Part shown: positions 1 to 7,392 of the stretch, piece by piece | Numbering within the stretch: the first letter of the stretch is position 1 | Layout of the letters: every line of letters begins with the position of its first letter | Assembly (NCBI GenBank): GCA_010027105.1 | Contig: RGVT01000008.1 | Location: 1-21,562, forward strand | DNA length: 21,562 nucleotides | Reading direction: 5' to 3' | Origin: Planctomycetia bacterium | Lineage (GTDB): Bacteria > Planctomycetota > Planctomycetia > Pirellulales > UBA1268 | Translations under genes and position numbers: made by a program | The notes under the pieces: generated by a model | The model's input: the letters and a program-made list of their open reading frames with translations, nothing else | Databases searched by the model: none | Told to the model about the DNA's origin: nothing

Positions 1-83
1 AGGCGAGGGGTCGGCGAACGCTCGAGGAGCCTTGGGCCGCCGCGGCCCATGCGACGAGACTTTTGCCGCCCCGAAGCCGGCGC
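1..83. repeat. Dispersed intergenic repeat, copy 1
   Basis: This stretch is about 85% identical by eye to 14170-14251, with a few one-base indels. It lies just beyond the 3' end of the chemotaxis gene and begins at the window edge, so it may extend further left. A hairpin with arms TGGGCCG and CGGCCCA and a 3-nt loop (33-49) is kept in both copies. The segment GACTTTTGCCGCC is also shared. No coding potential is convincing. It is a non-coding repeated element of unknown role. Confidence 0.7.
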
Positions 84-115
84 TCCACCGAAGTTGGATG
101 CGCTCTCGACAGCCG

Positions 116-1711
116 TCACACCGCGGCGGTGCGAAACCGGGCGGCCTCGGTGTTGAGTTCGCCGATCGAGCGGCGCAACTCGTCCAGCGTGGCGGTGAAC
201 ACGCCCAGCGACGCGGCCGATTCCCCGGCGCCGTCCCGCAGCGCGTCCATCGCGTGGCGGATCTGCCGGGCCCCCTGCGACTGTGCCTCCATCCCGCCGT
301 GAACCTCCTCGAGCGACCGGTTCACCGCCTGCACCGGCTCGACGATCCGGCCCAGCGTTTCGCTCACGTCGGCCACCTCCGTGATGCGCAGGCTGACCTC
401 GTTGCGGAACCGGTCCATCTCCATCGTGCCGCTCGACACCGCCGCCTGCATGTCACGGACCAGCCGTTCGATGTCCTGCGTGGCCAGCGCCGTCTGGTCG
501 GCCAGCCGCCTGATCTCCTGGGCCACGATCCGGAAGCCGCGGCCCGCCTCCCCAGCCTTCTCGGCCTCGATCGTGGCGTTGACCGACAGGAGGTTCGTCT
601 GGTCGGCCACCTTGGCGATCGTCGTCACCACCGCCGTGATCCCGCTGGCCCGCTGGCTGATCGTGGCGAGCTTGCGGGTGAACGCGTTCATCGTCTCGTC
701 GAGGTGCCGCATCGACTCGGTCATGCTCGCGAGCCCGTCCCGCCCCTCGTCGGCGACCCGGGCCGCCTCGCGGGCGGCCGCCGTCACCTCGCCGGTGGCC
801 GCGAGCAGCTTCTCGCTCGTGGCCGAGATCTCCGTGATCGCGGTCGAGATTTCGGTGGCCGAGCCGCTGAAGTTCCGCACCGCCCGGTCCTGGCGGGCGA
901 GCGCCCCCGAGGCGTCGGCCTCGAGCGCCACCAGCCGCCCCCCGGCCGCCTTGATGCCGTGCACGAGGCTGCCGAGCGACCGCGTCATGCCGCCGAAGGC
1001 GCCGAGCAGCCGCCCGATTTCGTCGCCGCCGCCCGCAGGCAGGGCGCCGGTGAGGTCGCCGGCGGCGATCGCCTCCGCGACGCCCAGCGCCTGCCGCACG
1101 CGGCCCGCGATCGAGCGGGCCAGCCAGGCAGCGGCAGCCGCGCCGGGGACGCCCACGAAGACCGCCGCGGCTGCCGCCGCCATCGCCTGCCACCACAGCA
1201 CCTCGCTGCTGGATGCCGTCGACATCGTGACCAAAACGGCACCCAGCGGCCGGCCGTCGGCGGCTCTCACGGGGGCCGCCACGCGGCACACGTAAGCCTC
1301 CAACCGCCCGACGGGCTTCTTGGCCGTCACGCAGTCGCGCACGAGTGCGGCATCCTCCGCGGCCAGCGGCGTGTCGGCGTCTGTCGCCGCCCCGCCCGCG
1401 TCGATCCGGCGGCTCACGAGCGGCACGAGCTGCGGGTCGAGGATCCGGATTTCGCGCACGTCGCCCGCCACCAGTTCGGCGACCAGCCGCCGCACCGGCG
1501 CCCGGCCGTCGGCCGCGTCGCCCGGCCGGGCCGGCACCTCGGCGGCGAACGCCACCGCCCGCGCCAGCGCCGCGGCGATGCCGTCGGCCCCGTCGCGGGC
1601 CTGGCGCAACACCGCCTGCCGGGCCGCGAACGTCTGCAGCAGCGTGGTGACCGCGATCGCCGCGAGCACCAGGAGCGTGGCGATGAGGGCGATGCGTGAG
1701 CGCAGCGACAT
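116..1711 (-). CDS. Methyl-accepting chemotaxis protein
   Basis: Membrane chemoreceptor of 531 residues that would signal to CheA/CheW. It opens with MSLRSR and a membrane segment (about residues 5-28). A periplasmic sensor region of about 130 residues follows, then a second, alanine-rich membrane segment (about 165-190), a HAMP-like linker and a long cytoplasmic coiled coil. The signalling tip is recognisable near residues 370-400 (DQTNLL, NATIEAEKAGEAGRGF, then EIRRLADQT), the MCP hairpin hallmark. The open frame extends to 1816, but the added residues are arginine-rich and lie ahead of the membrane segment, so ATG 1711 is preferred. No chemotaxis genes adjoin it, so it is an orphan receptor. 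The sensor domain is not recognised and the ligand is unknown. Confidence 0.93.
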   Translation of the reverse strand: MSLRSRIALIATLLVLAAIAVTTLLQTFAARQAVLRQARDGADGIAAALARAVAFAAEVPARPGDAADGRAPVRRLVAELVAGDVREIRILDPQLVPLVSRRIDAGGAATDADTPLAAEDAALVRDCVTAKKPVGRLEAYVCRVAAPVRAADGRPLGAVLVTMSTASSSEVLWWQAMAAAAAAVFVGVPGAAAAAWLARSIAGRVRQALGVAEAIAAGDLTGALPAGGGDEIGRLLGAFGGMTRSLGSLVHGIKAAGGRLVALEADASGALARQDRAVRNFSGSATEISTAITEISATSEKLLAATGEVTAAAREAARVADEGRDGLASMTESMRHLDETMNAFTRKLATISQRASGITAVVTTIAKVADQTNLLSVNATIEAEKAGEAGRGFRIVAQEIRRLADQTALATQDIERLVRDMQAAVSSGTMEMDRFRNEVSLRITEVADVSETLGRIVEPVQAVNRSLEEVHGGMEAQSQGARQIRHAMDALRDGAGESAASLGVFTATLDELRRSIGELNTEAARFRTAAV

Positions 1712-1784
1712 GGGGCGGCGGTCCTGGGGAGCGGATCTCTCCGCAACCTTAGTGCGCCGCCGCGCGCCCCGCCACCGGCCGGCG

Positions 1785-2021
1785 TCAGCGCCGCTCGACC
1801 GTCGCGACCGCCCCATCCGGCACGACCGGCCCCGCCGGGCCGGCGGCGGCGTCCGCGACCGGCGCCCGCCACCGCTCCGCCACCGCGCAGCCTCCGATGG
1901 GCGCCGCCATGAACAATGGGGCCACGATCCACGGCAGCCACACGGCCGCCGTGCCTGGCGTCCGCGCCCGGCCGGGAGTCACGAGCATGCGGATGCGGGG
2001 GCCTGGAAGCGGAGCGTCCAT
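1785..2021 (-). CDS. Possible small membrane protein
   Basis: A 78-residue frame (an in-frame GTG at 2054 would give 89) lies between tRNA-Leu and the chemoreceptor gene, on the same strand. A hydrophobic stretch (AVWLPWIVAPLFMAAPIGG, about residues 26-44) could span the membrane once. The rest is rich in Ala, Pro and Arg. There is no clear Shine-Dalgarno and no family is recognised. It could equally be a chance frame in GC-rich DNA. The only support is the tryptophan-bearing hydrophobic core and its position 73 nt upstream of the MCP start. Confidence 0.35.
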   Translation of the reverse strand: MDAPLPGPRIRMLVTPGRARTPGTAAVWLPWIVAPLFMAAPIGGCAVAERWRAPVADAAAGPAGPVVPDGAVATVERR

Positions 2022-2074
2022 GGCGGTCAGGTACCCGCCGCCGCCCACGGGCACAAGCCCAACCGCCCGCCGAG

Positions 2075-2160
2075 TGGCCGAGGCGGGGATCGAACCCGCA
2101 TGGAGATCGCTCTCCCCGGGATTTTAAGTCCCGTGCGTCTGCCAGTTTCGCCACTCGGCC
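2075..2160 (-). tRNA. tRNA-Leu (anticodon UAA)
   Basis: Read on the minus strand, the 86-nt sequence folds as a type II tRNA. The acceptor arms GGCCGAG and CTCGGCC make seven pairs with discriminator A at 2075. The anticodon stem CGGGA/TCCCG encloses loop CTTAAAA, giving anticodon UAA at 2124-2126. A long variable arm and a GCGGG/CCCGC T-stem with loop TTCGATC follow. CCA is not encoded. It would read leucine UUA codons, which should be rare in this GC-rich genome. Confidence 0.95.
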
Positions 2161-2172
2161 GGAGTTGCCACG

Positions 2173-2178
2173 ATGATA
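2173..2178 (-). promoter_or_regulatory. Candidate -10 box of tRNA-Leu
   Basis: TATCAT on the minus strand ends 12 nt before the tRNA 5' end, a suitable distance for a short leader. No convincing -35 is seen at 17 nt. Confidence 0.4.
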
Positions 2179-2498
2179 CCGTGAGCGTTGACGGCGTGGC
2201 CACGGCTTCGGGCCACCCGATCCCCCTCGCCGGACGTTCGCTGCGCCCCTCCTGGGCTCCGCTCACTCGGATGTGCCTGCGCCGGCGGGAGCGCCTCCGC
2301 TTGGCCATCCATGGCTGCGCTGGTCACATACGCCGTCTCAACGGCAGGGGCAACTCCGAGCCTCCCCAACCCGTAGGCGCTCAGAAGTTTCGGCGGAGTC
2401 GGTCGGTGGGCACGCGCAGACGAAGGGAGTCGTTGAGGACTATCGATGCCTGATCAAAACCCACGAGTCCTGTACTCTCAACACGACCGGAGTCGAGC
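2179..2498. other. Gene-poor spacer downstream of no clear gene
   Basis: No supported gene is seen. At 2290-2321 there are loose inverted repeats, including GCCA-TCCA-TGGC, which resemble degenerate versions of the TCC-loop hairpins at 18878-19246. From about 2381 to 2569 the sequence is visibly less GC-rich than its surroundings. There the minus strand has an open frame of 62 codons (ATG at 2569) without a Shine-Dalgarno. It is not recognised, and it could be a remnant of acquired DNA. Confidence 0.4.
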
Positions 2499-2627
2499 AT
2501 GCCTACCGCCGGCTCCGAAGGCGGGTTGCTGCCGCTGCTCCCGTCTTTCGACAACGGGATAAGGTTCATTCCCGTCGTCGTAATCAGCAGGGTAGACTCG
2601 GTGGCCAAACAGGAGCGTCGTTCGTGA
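2499..2627 (+). CDS. Possible 42-residue leader ORF
   Basis: A short frame starting at ATG 2499, six nt after a GGAG, ends with a TGA that overlaps the GTG start of the DUF420 gene (GTGA). The peptide has two hydrophobic patches (LLPLLPSF and FIPVVVIS) and a basic tail. The overlap and the ribosome-site spacing suggest translational coupling to the next gene, as a small protein or leader peptide. No homolog is recognised and chance cannot be excluded. Confidence 0.3.
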   Translation: MPTAGSEGGLLPLLPSFDNGIRFIPVVVISRVDSVAKQERRS

Positions 2628-3133
2628 CCGTGTTCGCAGTCGCCGAGACAGCCGCCTTCGGGGGCGTCGACGGGTTTCTCGGGACGCGGGCCTCGGTGGG
2701 GATGGACGTCGTGCTCGTGGGGCTGTGGCTGCTCCTGCCCGTGCTGGCGTGGAGCATCGCGCTGGTGCGGCGCGGTCGGTATGCCACGCACAAAGCGTTG
2801 CAGTTGTTCATCGTCGCGGCGCTGCTCGCCGCCATCGTCGTCTTCGAGATCGACGTCCGGCTCGTGAGCGACTGGCGGGCGCGGGCCCGGCCGAGCCCGT
2901 GGTGGCCCGGCGGGGTGCTCGCGGCCCTCGGCGTGCACCTCGTGTTCGCGGTCTCGACGCTCGGCCTGCTCGTGTGGGTGGTCTGGGAGGCGCTCGGGCG
3001 GTTTCCCTCGCCGCCCGCGCCGGGAGCGCACGGGCCGCGGCACAAGCGCTTCGCGCGGCTCGCCGCGTTCGACCTCGCGGTCACGGCCGTCACCGGCACG
3101 CTCTTCTACTGGCTGGCCTTCGTGGCCGGCTGA
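2624..3133 (+). CDS. DUF420 family membrane protein
   Basis: The 169-residue product has four predicted membrane segments: about residues 27-48, 59-79, 97-123 and 148-168. Histidines sit at the helix edges (THKALQ, GVHLVF, HKRFARL), as in DUF420/YozB-like proteins. In other bacteria these often lie near cytochrome-oxidase assembly genes such as SCO1, but none is adjacent here. The start is GTG 2624 because AGGAG lies eight nt upstream. The open frame extends much further upstream without a better start. Its 3' end overlaps the convergent tatC by 28 bp. The biochemical function of the family is not established. Confidence 0.8.
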   Translation: MTVFAVAETAAFGGVDGFLGTRASVGMDVVLVGLWLLLPVLAWSIALVRRGRYATHKALQLFIVAALLAAIVVFEIDVRLVSDWRARARPSPWWPGGVLAALGVHLVFAVSTLGLLVWVVWEALGRFPSPPAPGAHGPRHKRFARLAAFDLAVTAVTGTLFYWLAFVAG

Positions 3134-4140
3134 CGCCGGGCGGGATCGGCCGCGGGCATCCAGCGGCAGATGGCCAGGCCCCCGAAGTAGAGCAGGCACA
3201 GGGGCACGGCGAGGAACAGCATGCTGTAGGGGTCGGCCGGCGTGAGGATCGCCGCCACGACGAAGATCACGATCACGGCGATCCGCCACTGGGCCGCGTA
3301 GGTCTCCACGTCGAAGATCCCGATGCGCTCCAGGAACAGCATCACCAGCGGCAGCTGGAACCCGAGGCCGAAACCGATCGGCAGCACGAGCACGAAGCCG
3401 AGCCACTCGCTGATCCGCGGGTCGGGATCGAGCCCCAGCCATTCGTTGAACTGGAGCAGGTAGTCGAGCACGAAGTCGAAGACGAAGAAGAAGGCCAGGC
3501 AGACGCCGGCCAGGAAGAGCCCGATGCTGATCGGCAGGAAGATCCTCACCCAGCGCTTCTCGTGCGGGTAGAGCCCCGCGGCCACGAACGTCCACAGCTG
3601 GTAGAAGATCCACGGGCCGGCCAGCACCAGGCCCACGAGGAGTGCGGCCTTCACGTAGATGCCGAAGGCCTCCTGGGCCGAGAGCGTCGTGATGCTCACC
3701 CGGGAATCCCGCGCGAGCGGCTGCCAGAGGAAGAGCGGCACGAGCGCCCCGGCGTCGAACCCCGTGGCCGTCCGCTCGCCGCCCCCGTCGAGCACCCGCC
3801 CCAGCCTGTCGGCGTGCACCTCGCGGAGCTCGAACGTCAGGCCGTGCCGCTCGACGGCGTCCACGACCTCCTCGCGCGAGTAGGGGAGGGGGGGACCGTC
3901 GCCCCGGGGCTTCCAGGCGTCGAACGTCTCGATCGACCGCTTGGTGTAGTAGTGGCCGAGGGCCCGCCGCAGCGGCTCCTCGATCAGCTTCACGACCGGC
4001 TGCGCCACGAAGAACCCCAGGAGCACGGCGACCGCGAGCCCGGCGGTGGCCCGCACGAGGCAGCCGCGCAACTCTTCGAGGTGCTCGCCGAACGTCATCG
4101 TCGAGCTCTGGAACAGGTCGTCGTCGTCGGGACGGGGCAT
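3106..4140 (-). CDS. tatC: Sec-independent protein translocase TatC
   Basis: TatC is the multispanning receptor of the twin-arginine pathway, binding RR signal peptides of folded proteins. Diagnostic features are EHLEELR at residues 19-25, the first helix (about 33-50), a WIFYQLWTFVAAGLYPHEKRW block, and the late helices with ILTPADPYSMLFLAVPL. It has 344 residues where 240-280 is usual. The surplus, about 80-100 residues (roughly 70-155, including a hydrophilic DGGGERTATGFD section), lies in the first periplasmic loop before AQEAFGIYVKAAL. ATG 4140 has no clear Shine-Dalgarno; ATG 4098 (MTFGEHLEELR) is a possible alternative. It is divergent from the ABC permease, and no tatA/tatB is nearby. 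The identification is secure. Confidence 0.95.
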   Translation of the reverse strand: MPRPDDDDLFQSSTMTFGEHLEELRGCLVRATAGLAVAVLLGFFVAQPVVKLIEEPLRRALGHYYTKRSIETFDAWKPRGDGPPLPYSREEVVDAVERHGLTFELREVHADRLGRVLDGGGERTATGFDAGALVPLFLWQPLARDSRVSITTLSAQEAFGIYVKAALLVGLVLAGPWIFYQLWTFVAAGLYPHEKRWVRIFLPISIGLFLAGVCLAFFFVFDFVLDYLLQFNEWLGLDPDPRISEWLGFVLVLPIGFGLGFQLPLVMLFLERIGIFDVETYAAQWRIAVIVIFVVAAILTPADPYSMLFLAVPLCLLYFGGLAICRWMPAADPARRQPATKASQ

Positions 4141-4198
4141 GACGGGGCCGGTGGGGCGGGGCTGCGTGGGGTCGGAACCGCGATCTCCTCCCCCGACT

Positions 4199-4204
4199 TA
4201 TACT
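4199..4204 (+). promoter_or_regulatory. Candidate -10 box of the ABC exporter operon
   Basis: TATACT, one mismatch from the sigma-70 consensus, lies in the 106-bp region between divergent tatC and the permease gene. Transcription would begin near 4211, about 36 nt before ATG 4247. No good -35 is visible at 17-18 nt. Confidence 0.5.
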
Positions 4205-4246
4205 TCACGCCCCGTCGTCCCGCCGCCCACCCGCGAAAAATCCCCG

Positions 4247-5383
4247 ATGCTGTGGATCGCCTGGAAGATGCTGATCGGCAACCGCGCGAAGTACCTCGGC
4301 ATCGTGTTCGGGGTGGTGTTCGCGGCGCTCCTGATCGCCCAGCAGGCGTCGATCTTCTGCGGCCTGATGCTCCTCACGATCAGCCAGATCCGCGACGTCC
4401 AGGGGCCCGACATCTGGGTGATGGACAGGAACGTCCAGTACGTCGACGACATCAAGCCGCTGGCCGACACCGAACTGTTCCGCGTCAAGGGCGTGCCGGG
4501 AGTGGAATGGGCCGTGCGGTTCTACAAGGGGATCGTGCGGGCCCGGCTCGAGGAGGGGAGCTACGAGCAGATGATCCTCCTGGGAATCGACGACGATACG
4601 CTCGTGGGGGCGCCGGAGGGGGTGCTCCTCGGCTCGGTGGCCGACCTGCGGAAGCCCGACGCCGTGATCATCGACAAGGTCGGCTACCAGAAGATCTGGC
4701 CGGGCGAGCCGCTGCGGCTGGGCCGCGTGTTCGAGATGAACGACCGCCGGGCGGTGATCGTCGGGATCGCCACGGCGAGCAAGACGTTCCAGAGCTTCCC
4801 GATCGTCTACACCCGCTACAGCCAGGCGGTGCTGTTCGCGCCGCGCGAGCGCAAGGTCCTGTCGTTCGTGCTCGCCGAGGCCGCGCCGGGCGAGACGGCC
4901 GCCGCGGTCTGCCGCCGCATCGAGGAGCAGACGGGTCTCCAGGCCCTCACGCAGCGGCAGTTCGTCTGGAAGACGCTCCGCCACTACCTGGCGAAGACCG
5001 GCATCCCGATCAATTTCGGGATCACCGTGCTGCTCGGCTTCCTCGTCGGCACCGCGATCGCCGGTCAGACGTTTTACCTGTTCACGGTGGAGAACATCCG
5101 CCAGTTCGGCGCGCTCAAGGCGATGGGCACGGGCAACTGGACGATCCTCGGCATGGTGCTCTTTCAGGCCCTGCAGGTGGGGATCGTGGGCTACGGCGTG
5201 GGCGTCGGGTTCGCCGCCCTGTTCGGCCTGGCCACGAAGAGCTTCGGCCGGCTCTCCTTTTTCATGCCCTGGCAGGTGCTCGCGATCACGGGCGTGGCCG
5301 TGCTCCTGATCGTGCTCCTCGCGAGCCTGCTCTCGATCCGCAAGGTGCTCGTGGTCGACCCGGCGATCGTCTTCAGGGGGTGA
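4247..5383 (+). CDS. ABC transporter permease, FtsX/DevC-like
   Basis: This 378-residue inner-membrane permease belongs to the MacB/FtsX type. It has one N-terminal helix (about residues 12-35), a large extracytoplasmic domain (about 40-250) and three C-terminal helices (about 255-285, 305-330, 345-370). ENIRQFGALKAMG, the coupling segment before the third helix, is typical of DevC and LolC/E proteins. ATG 4247 starts at MLWIAWKM; the residues encoded upstream are not protein-like. The next two genes encode the ATPase and a HlyD-type adaptor, so the set forms a DevBCA-like tripartite exporter. The substrate is unknown; such systems export lipids, peptides or glycolipids. Confidence 0.88.
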   Translation: MLWIAWKMLIGNRAKYLGIVFGVVFAALLIAQQASIFCGLMLLTISQIRDVQGPDIWVMDRNVQYVDDIKPLADTELFRVKGVPGVEWAVRFYKGIVRARLEEGSYEQMILLGIDDDTLVGAPEGVLLGSVADLRKPDAVIIDKVGYQKIWPGEPLRLGRVFEMNDRRAVIVGIATASKTFQSFPIVYTRYSQAVLFAPRERKVLSFVLAEAAPGETAAAVCRRIEEQTGLQALTQRQFVWKTLRHYLAKTGIPINFGITVLLGFLVGTAIAGQTFYLFTVENIRQFGALKAMGTGNWTILGMVLFQALQVGIVGYGVGVGFAALFGLATKSFGRLSFFMPWQVLAITGVAVLLIVLLASLLSIRKVLVVDPAIVFRG

Positions 5384-5419
5384 CCGATTCCGCCGCCGCC
5401 ACCCCCCGACTCGCTCGCC

Positions 5420-6115
5420 GTGCGCTGCCGGGGCGTCACCAAGGACTTCGGGACGGGCGGATCGCTCACGCGGGCGCTGCGCGGCGTCGACCTCGACGTG
5501 CCCTCCGGCGAGCTCTTGATGCTCGTCGGCCCGAGCGGCTGCGGCAAGACGACGCTCGTGTCGATCCTCGCCGGCACGCTCGAGCCGACCGCCGGCGACG
5601 TCACCGTGCTGGGGCAGGATCTCGTCGCCATGTCGAACGGCCGCAAGGTGCGGTTCCGGCGCGAGAACGTGGGCTTCGTGTTCCAGGCGTTCAATCTGCT
5701 GCCAGCGCTGACCGCCGCGGAGAACGCGGCGGTACCGCTGTTGATCGCGGGCTGGGGGCGGCACGCGGCGATCGAGGCGGCCGGCGCCGTGCTCGACGAG
5801 CTGGGCCTCGGCGACCGGCTCGCGAGCCTGCCGAGCGAGCTCTCCGGCGGGCAGCAGCAGCGGGTGGCGATCGCACGGGCGCTCGTGCACGGGCCGCGGC
5901 TGCTGGTCTGCGATGAGCCGACGAGCGCGCTCGACGCCGAAAACGGCCGGATCACGATGGAGCTCATCCAGCGGATCGCCGTGCAGCCCGGCCGGGCCGT
6001 GATCGTCGTCACGCACGACGCGCGGGTCTACGCGTTCGCCGACCGGATCGCCTCCATGGAGGACGGCCGGATCGACTCGCTGACGGCCGGTCCGCACGCC
6101 GCGGGCAGCGCCTGA
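5420..6115 (+). CDS. ABC transporter ATP-binding protein (LolD/DevA-like)
   Basis: A 231-residue ATPase powering the permease encoded just upstream. Walker A GPSGCGKTT (37-45), Q-loop VFQAFNLLP, signature LSGGQQQR (about 140-147), Walker B LLVCDEPTSALD (about 159-170) and the switch histidine in VVTHD are all present. The first in-frame start is GTG 5420, which removes the residues that normally precede the first strand; no Shine-Dalgarno precedes it. An in-frame TGA at 5381 closes the frame, and only ATT 5387 lies between. A GTG at 5380 overlaps the permease stop (GTGA) but is in another frame because of a six-C run at 5402-5407. With five Cs it would read straight into this protein. The functional assignment is firm; the start is not. 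Confidence 0.92.
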   Translation: MRCRGVTKDFGTGGSLTRALRGVDLDVPSGELLMLVGPSGCGKTTLVSILAGTLEPTAGDVTVLGQDLVAMSNGRKVRFRRENVGFVFQAFNLLPALTAAENAAVPLLIAGWGRHAAIEAAGAVLDELGLGDRLASLPSELSGGQQQRVAIARALVHGPRLLVCDEPTSALDAENGRITMELIQRIAVQPGRAVIVVTHDARVYAFADRIASMEDGRIDSLTAGPHAAGSA

Positions 6116-6164
6116 GCCGGTGCCCGAGTCGCCGCGGCGGCTGGCTGCCCGGACCGCGGTCGCG

Positions 6165-6170
6165 TACGAT
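6165..6170 (+). promoter_or_regulatory. Candidate -10 box, leaderless start of adaptor gene
   Basis: TACGAT ends seven nt before ATG 6178, so transcription would begin at about the A of the start codon. No Shine-Dalgarno is present. The 16-nt context TACGATACGCCGCATG matches the one at 15367 at 14 of 16 positions. Confidence 0.45.
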
Positions 6171-6177
6171 ACGCCGC

Positions 6178-7311
6178 ATGGCCACGGCCCTTCCCGACGC
6201 GGCGCCGGTCGCCGCCCCCCGGCGGCTCAGGCGCCGCCGCACCTTCGGCGACTTCCTCACGCAGGTCGTGCTCCCCGTGCTGGCGGTCGGGCTGCTCGCC
6301 TTCGCCGGCTGGTTCGTGTGGCGCAACCGCGTCGTGATCGGCAACCCGCCGCCGCCGATCCCGCCGGCCCGCAACCCGTTTCCCGACGCCGTCGCCGCCG
6401 CGGGCGTGGTCGAGGCCCAGACGGAGAACATCGCCGTCGGCTCGGCCCTGCCCGGCGTGGTGGTCGAGGTGCTCGTCACGGTGGACGACGAGGTGCAGCC
6501 CGGCACGCCGCTCTTCCGGCTCGACGACCGGGAACTGCGGGCCGACCTGGCCGTGAGGCGGGCGGCGGTGTCGCAGGCCAAGAGCGACCTGTTGCGGCTC
6601 GAGTCGGAGCCCCGCCCCGAGAAGATCCCCGTCGTCGTCGCCCAGGTGAACGAGGCCCGCGCGGCGGTCGTCCGCGAGACCGACGCCCTGCGGCGGGCCG
6701 AGGAGACGTTCGCCCGCAAGGTGACCACGGAGCAGGAGGTGATCGCGCGGCGCGAGGCGCTCGCGGGGGTTCAGGCGGCCCTGGAGAAGACCGAGGCCGA
6801 CCTCGCGCTCCTCAAGGCGGGCTCCTGGGCCTACGACCTCGACGTCTCGCAGGCGGGGGTGGCCAAGGCCGAGGCGGAGGTGCAGAAGATCGAGACCGAC
6901 CTCGACCGCCTCGTCGTCCGGTCGCTCGTCGCCGGCCGCGTCCTCCAGGTCAACGTCCGGCCGGGCGAGTTCGTGGGTGCCCCGCCGGGGCAGCCGCTGG
7001 TGATCGTGGGCAACATCGACCGGCTCCACGTGCGGGTCGACATCGACGAGTTCGACATTCCCCGGTTCGACAGCCGGGCCCCGGCGTCGGCGGTGCCGCG
7101 CGGCAGCCTCCAGGAGCGCTATCCCCTCTCGTTCGTGCGGGTCGAGCCGTTCGTCGTGCCGAAGAAATCGCTCACCGGCGACAACACCGAGCGGGTCGAC
7201 ACGCGGGTGCTGCAGGTGATCTACGCCTGCGATCCCACGAACAGGCCGCCCCTGTTCGTGGGGCAGCAGGTGGAGGTCTACGTCGAGGCGGCCGGGCGGG
7301 GCGCACCTTGA
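6178..7311 (+). CDS. HlyD-family membrane fusion protein (DevB-like)
   Basis: The periplasmic adaptor of the tripartite exporter, 377 residues. A basic N-terminus (RRLRRRR) precedes one membrane anchor (about 27-47) and a proline-rich linker (PPPPIPP). The first lipoyl half follows (about 75-120, GSALPGVVVEVLVTVDDEVQPGTPLFRLDD). An alpha-helical hairpin, about 120-240, is rich in Ala, Glu and Arg. The second lipoyl half (VRSLVAGRVLQVNVRPGEFVG) precedes a beta-barrel domain ending in FVGQQVEVYVE. It starts 62 nt after the ATPase and may have its own promoter. No outer-membrane factor gene is adjacent, so a TolC-like partner would be encoded elsewhere. Confidence 0.9.
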   Translation: MATALPDAAPVAAPRRLRRRRTFGDFLTQVVLPVLAVGLLAFAGWFVWRNRVVIGNPPPPIPPARNPFPDAVAAAGVVEAQTENIAVGSALPGVVVEVLVTVDDEVQPGTPLFRLDDRELRADLAVRRAAVSQAKSDLLRLESEPRPEKIPVVVAQVNEARAAVVRETDALRRAEETFARKVTTEQEVIARREALAGVQAALEKTEADLALLKAGSWAYDLDVSQAGVAKAEAEVQKIETDLDRLVVRSLVAGRVLQVNVRPGEFVGAPPGQPLVIVGNIDRLHVRVDIDEFDIPRFDSRAPASAVPRGSLQERYPLSFVRVEPFVVPKKSLTGDNTERVDTRVLQVIYACDPTNRPPLFVGQQVEVYVEAAGRGAP

Positions 7312-7392
7312 AACCGCGCAAGCCGCGCGGACTGCGGTGCGGAACTCGCCTTGCTCCCGACGGGGGCGGCTGGGAGAGTCCCGCTCCCGGCG

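Noticed and set aside
1712..1816. 35-residue N-terminal extension of the chemoreceptor
   Set aside because: The extension is arginine-rich and would precede the first membrane helix. ATG 1711 gives a standard MCP N-terminus.
2725..5916. 1063-codon plus-strand open frame spanning DUF420, tatC and the ABC genes
   Set aside because: It crosses well-identified genes on both strands in the wrong frame, and its composition is low-complexity.
4205..6097. 630-codon minus-strand open frame opposite the ABC permease and ATPase
   Set aside because: It is antisense to clear Walker A, signature and Walker B motifs and has a shadow composition rich in His, Arg and Glu.
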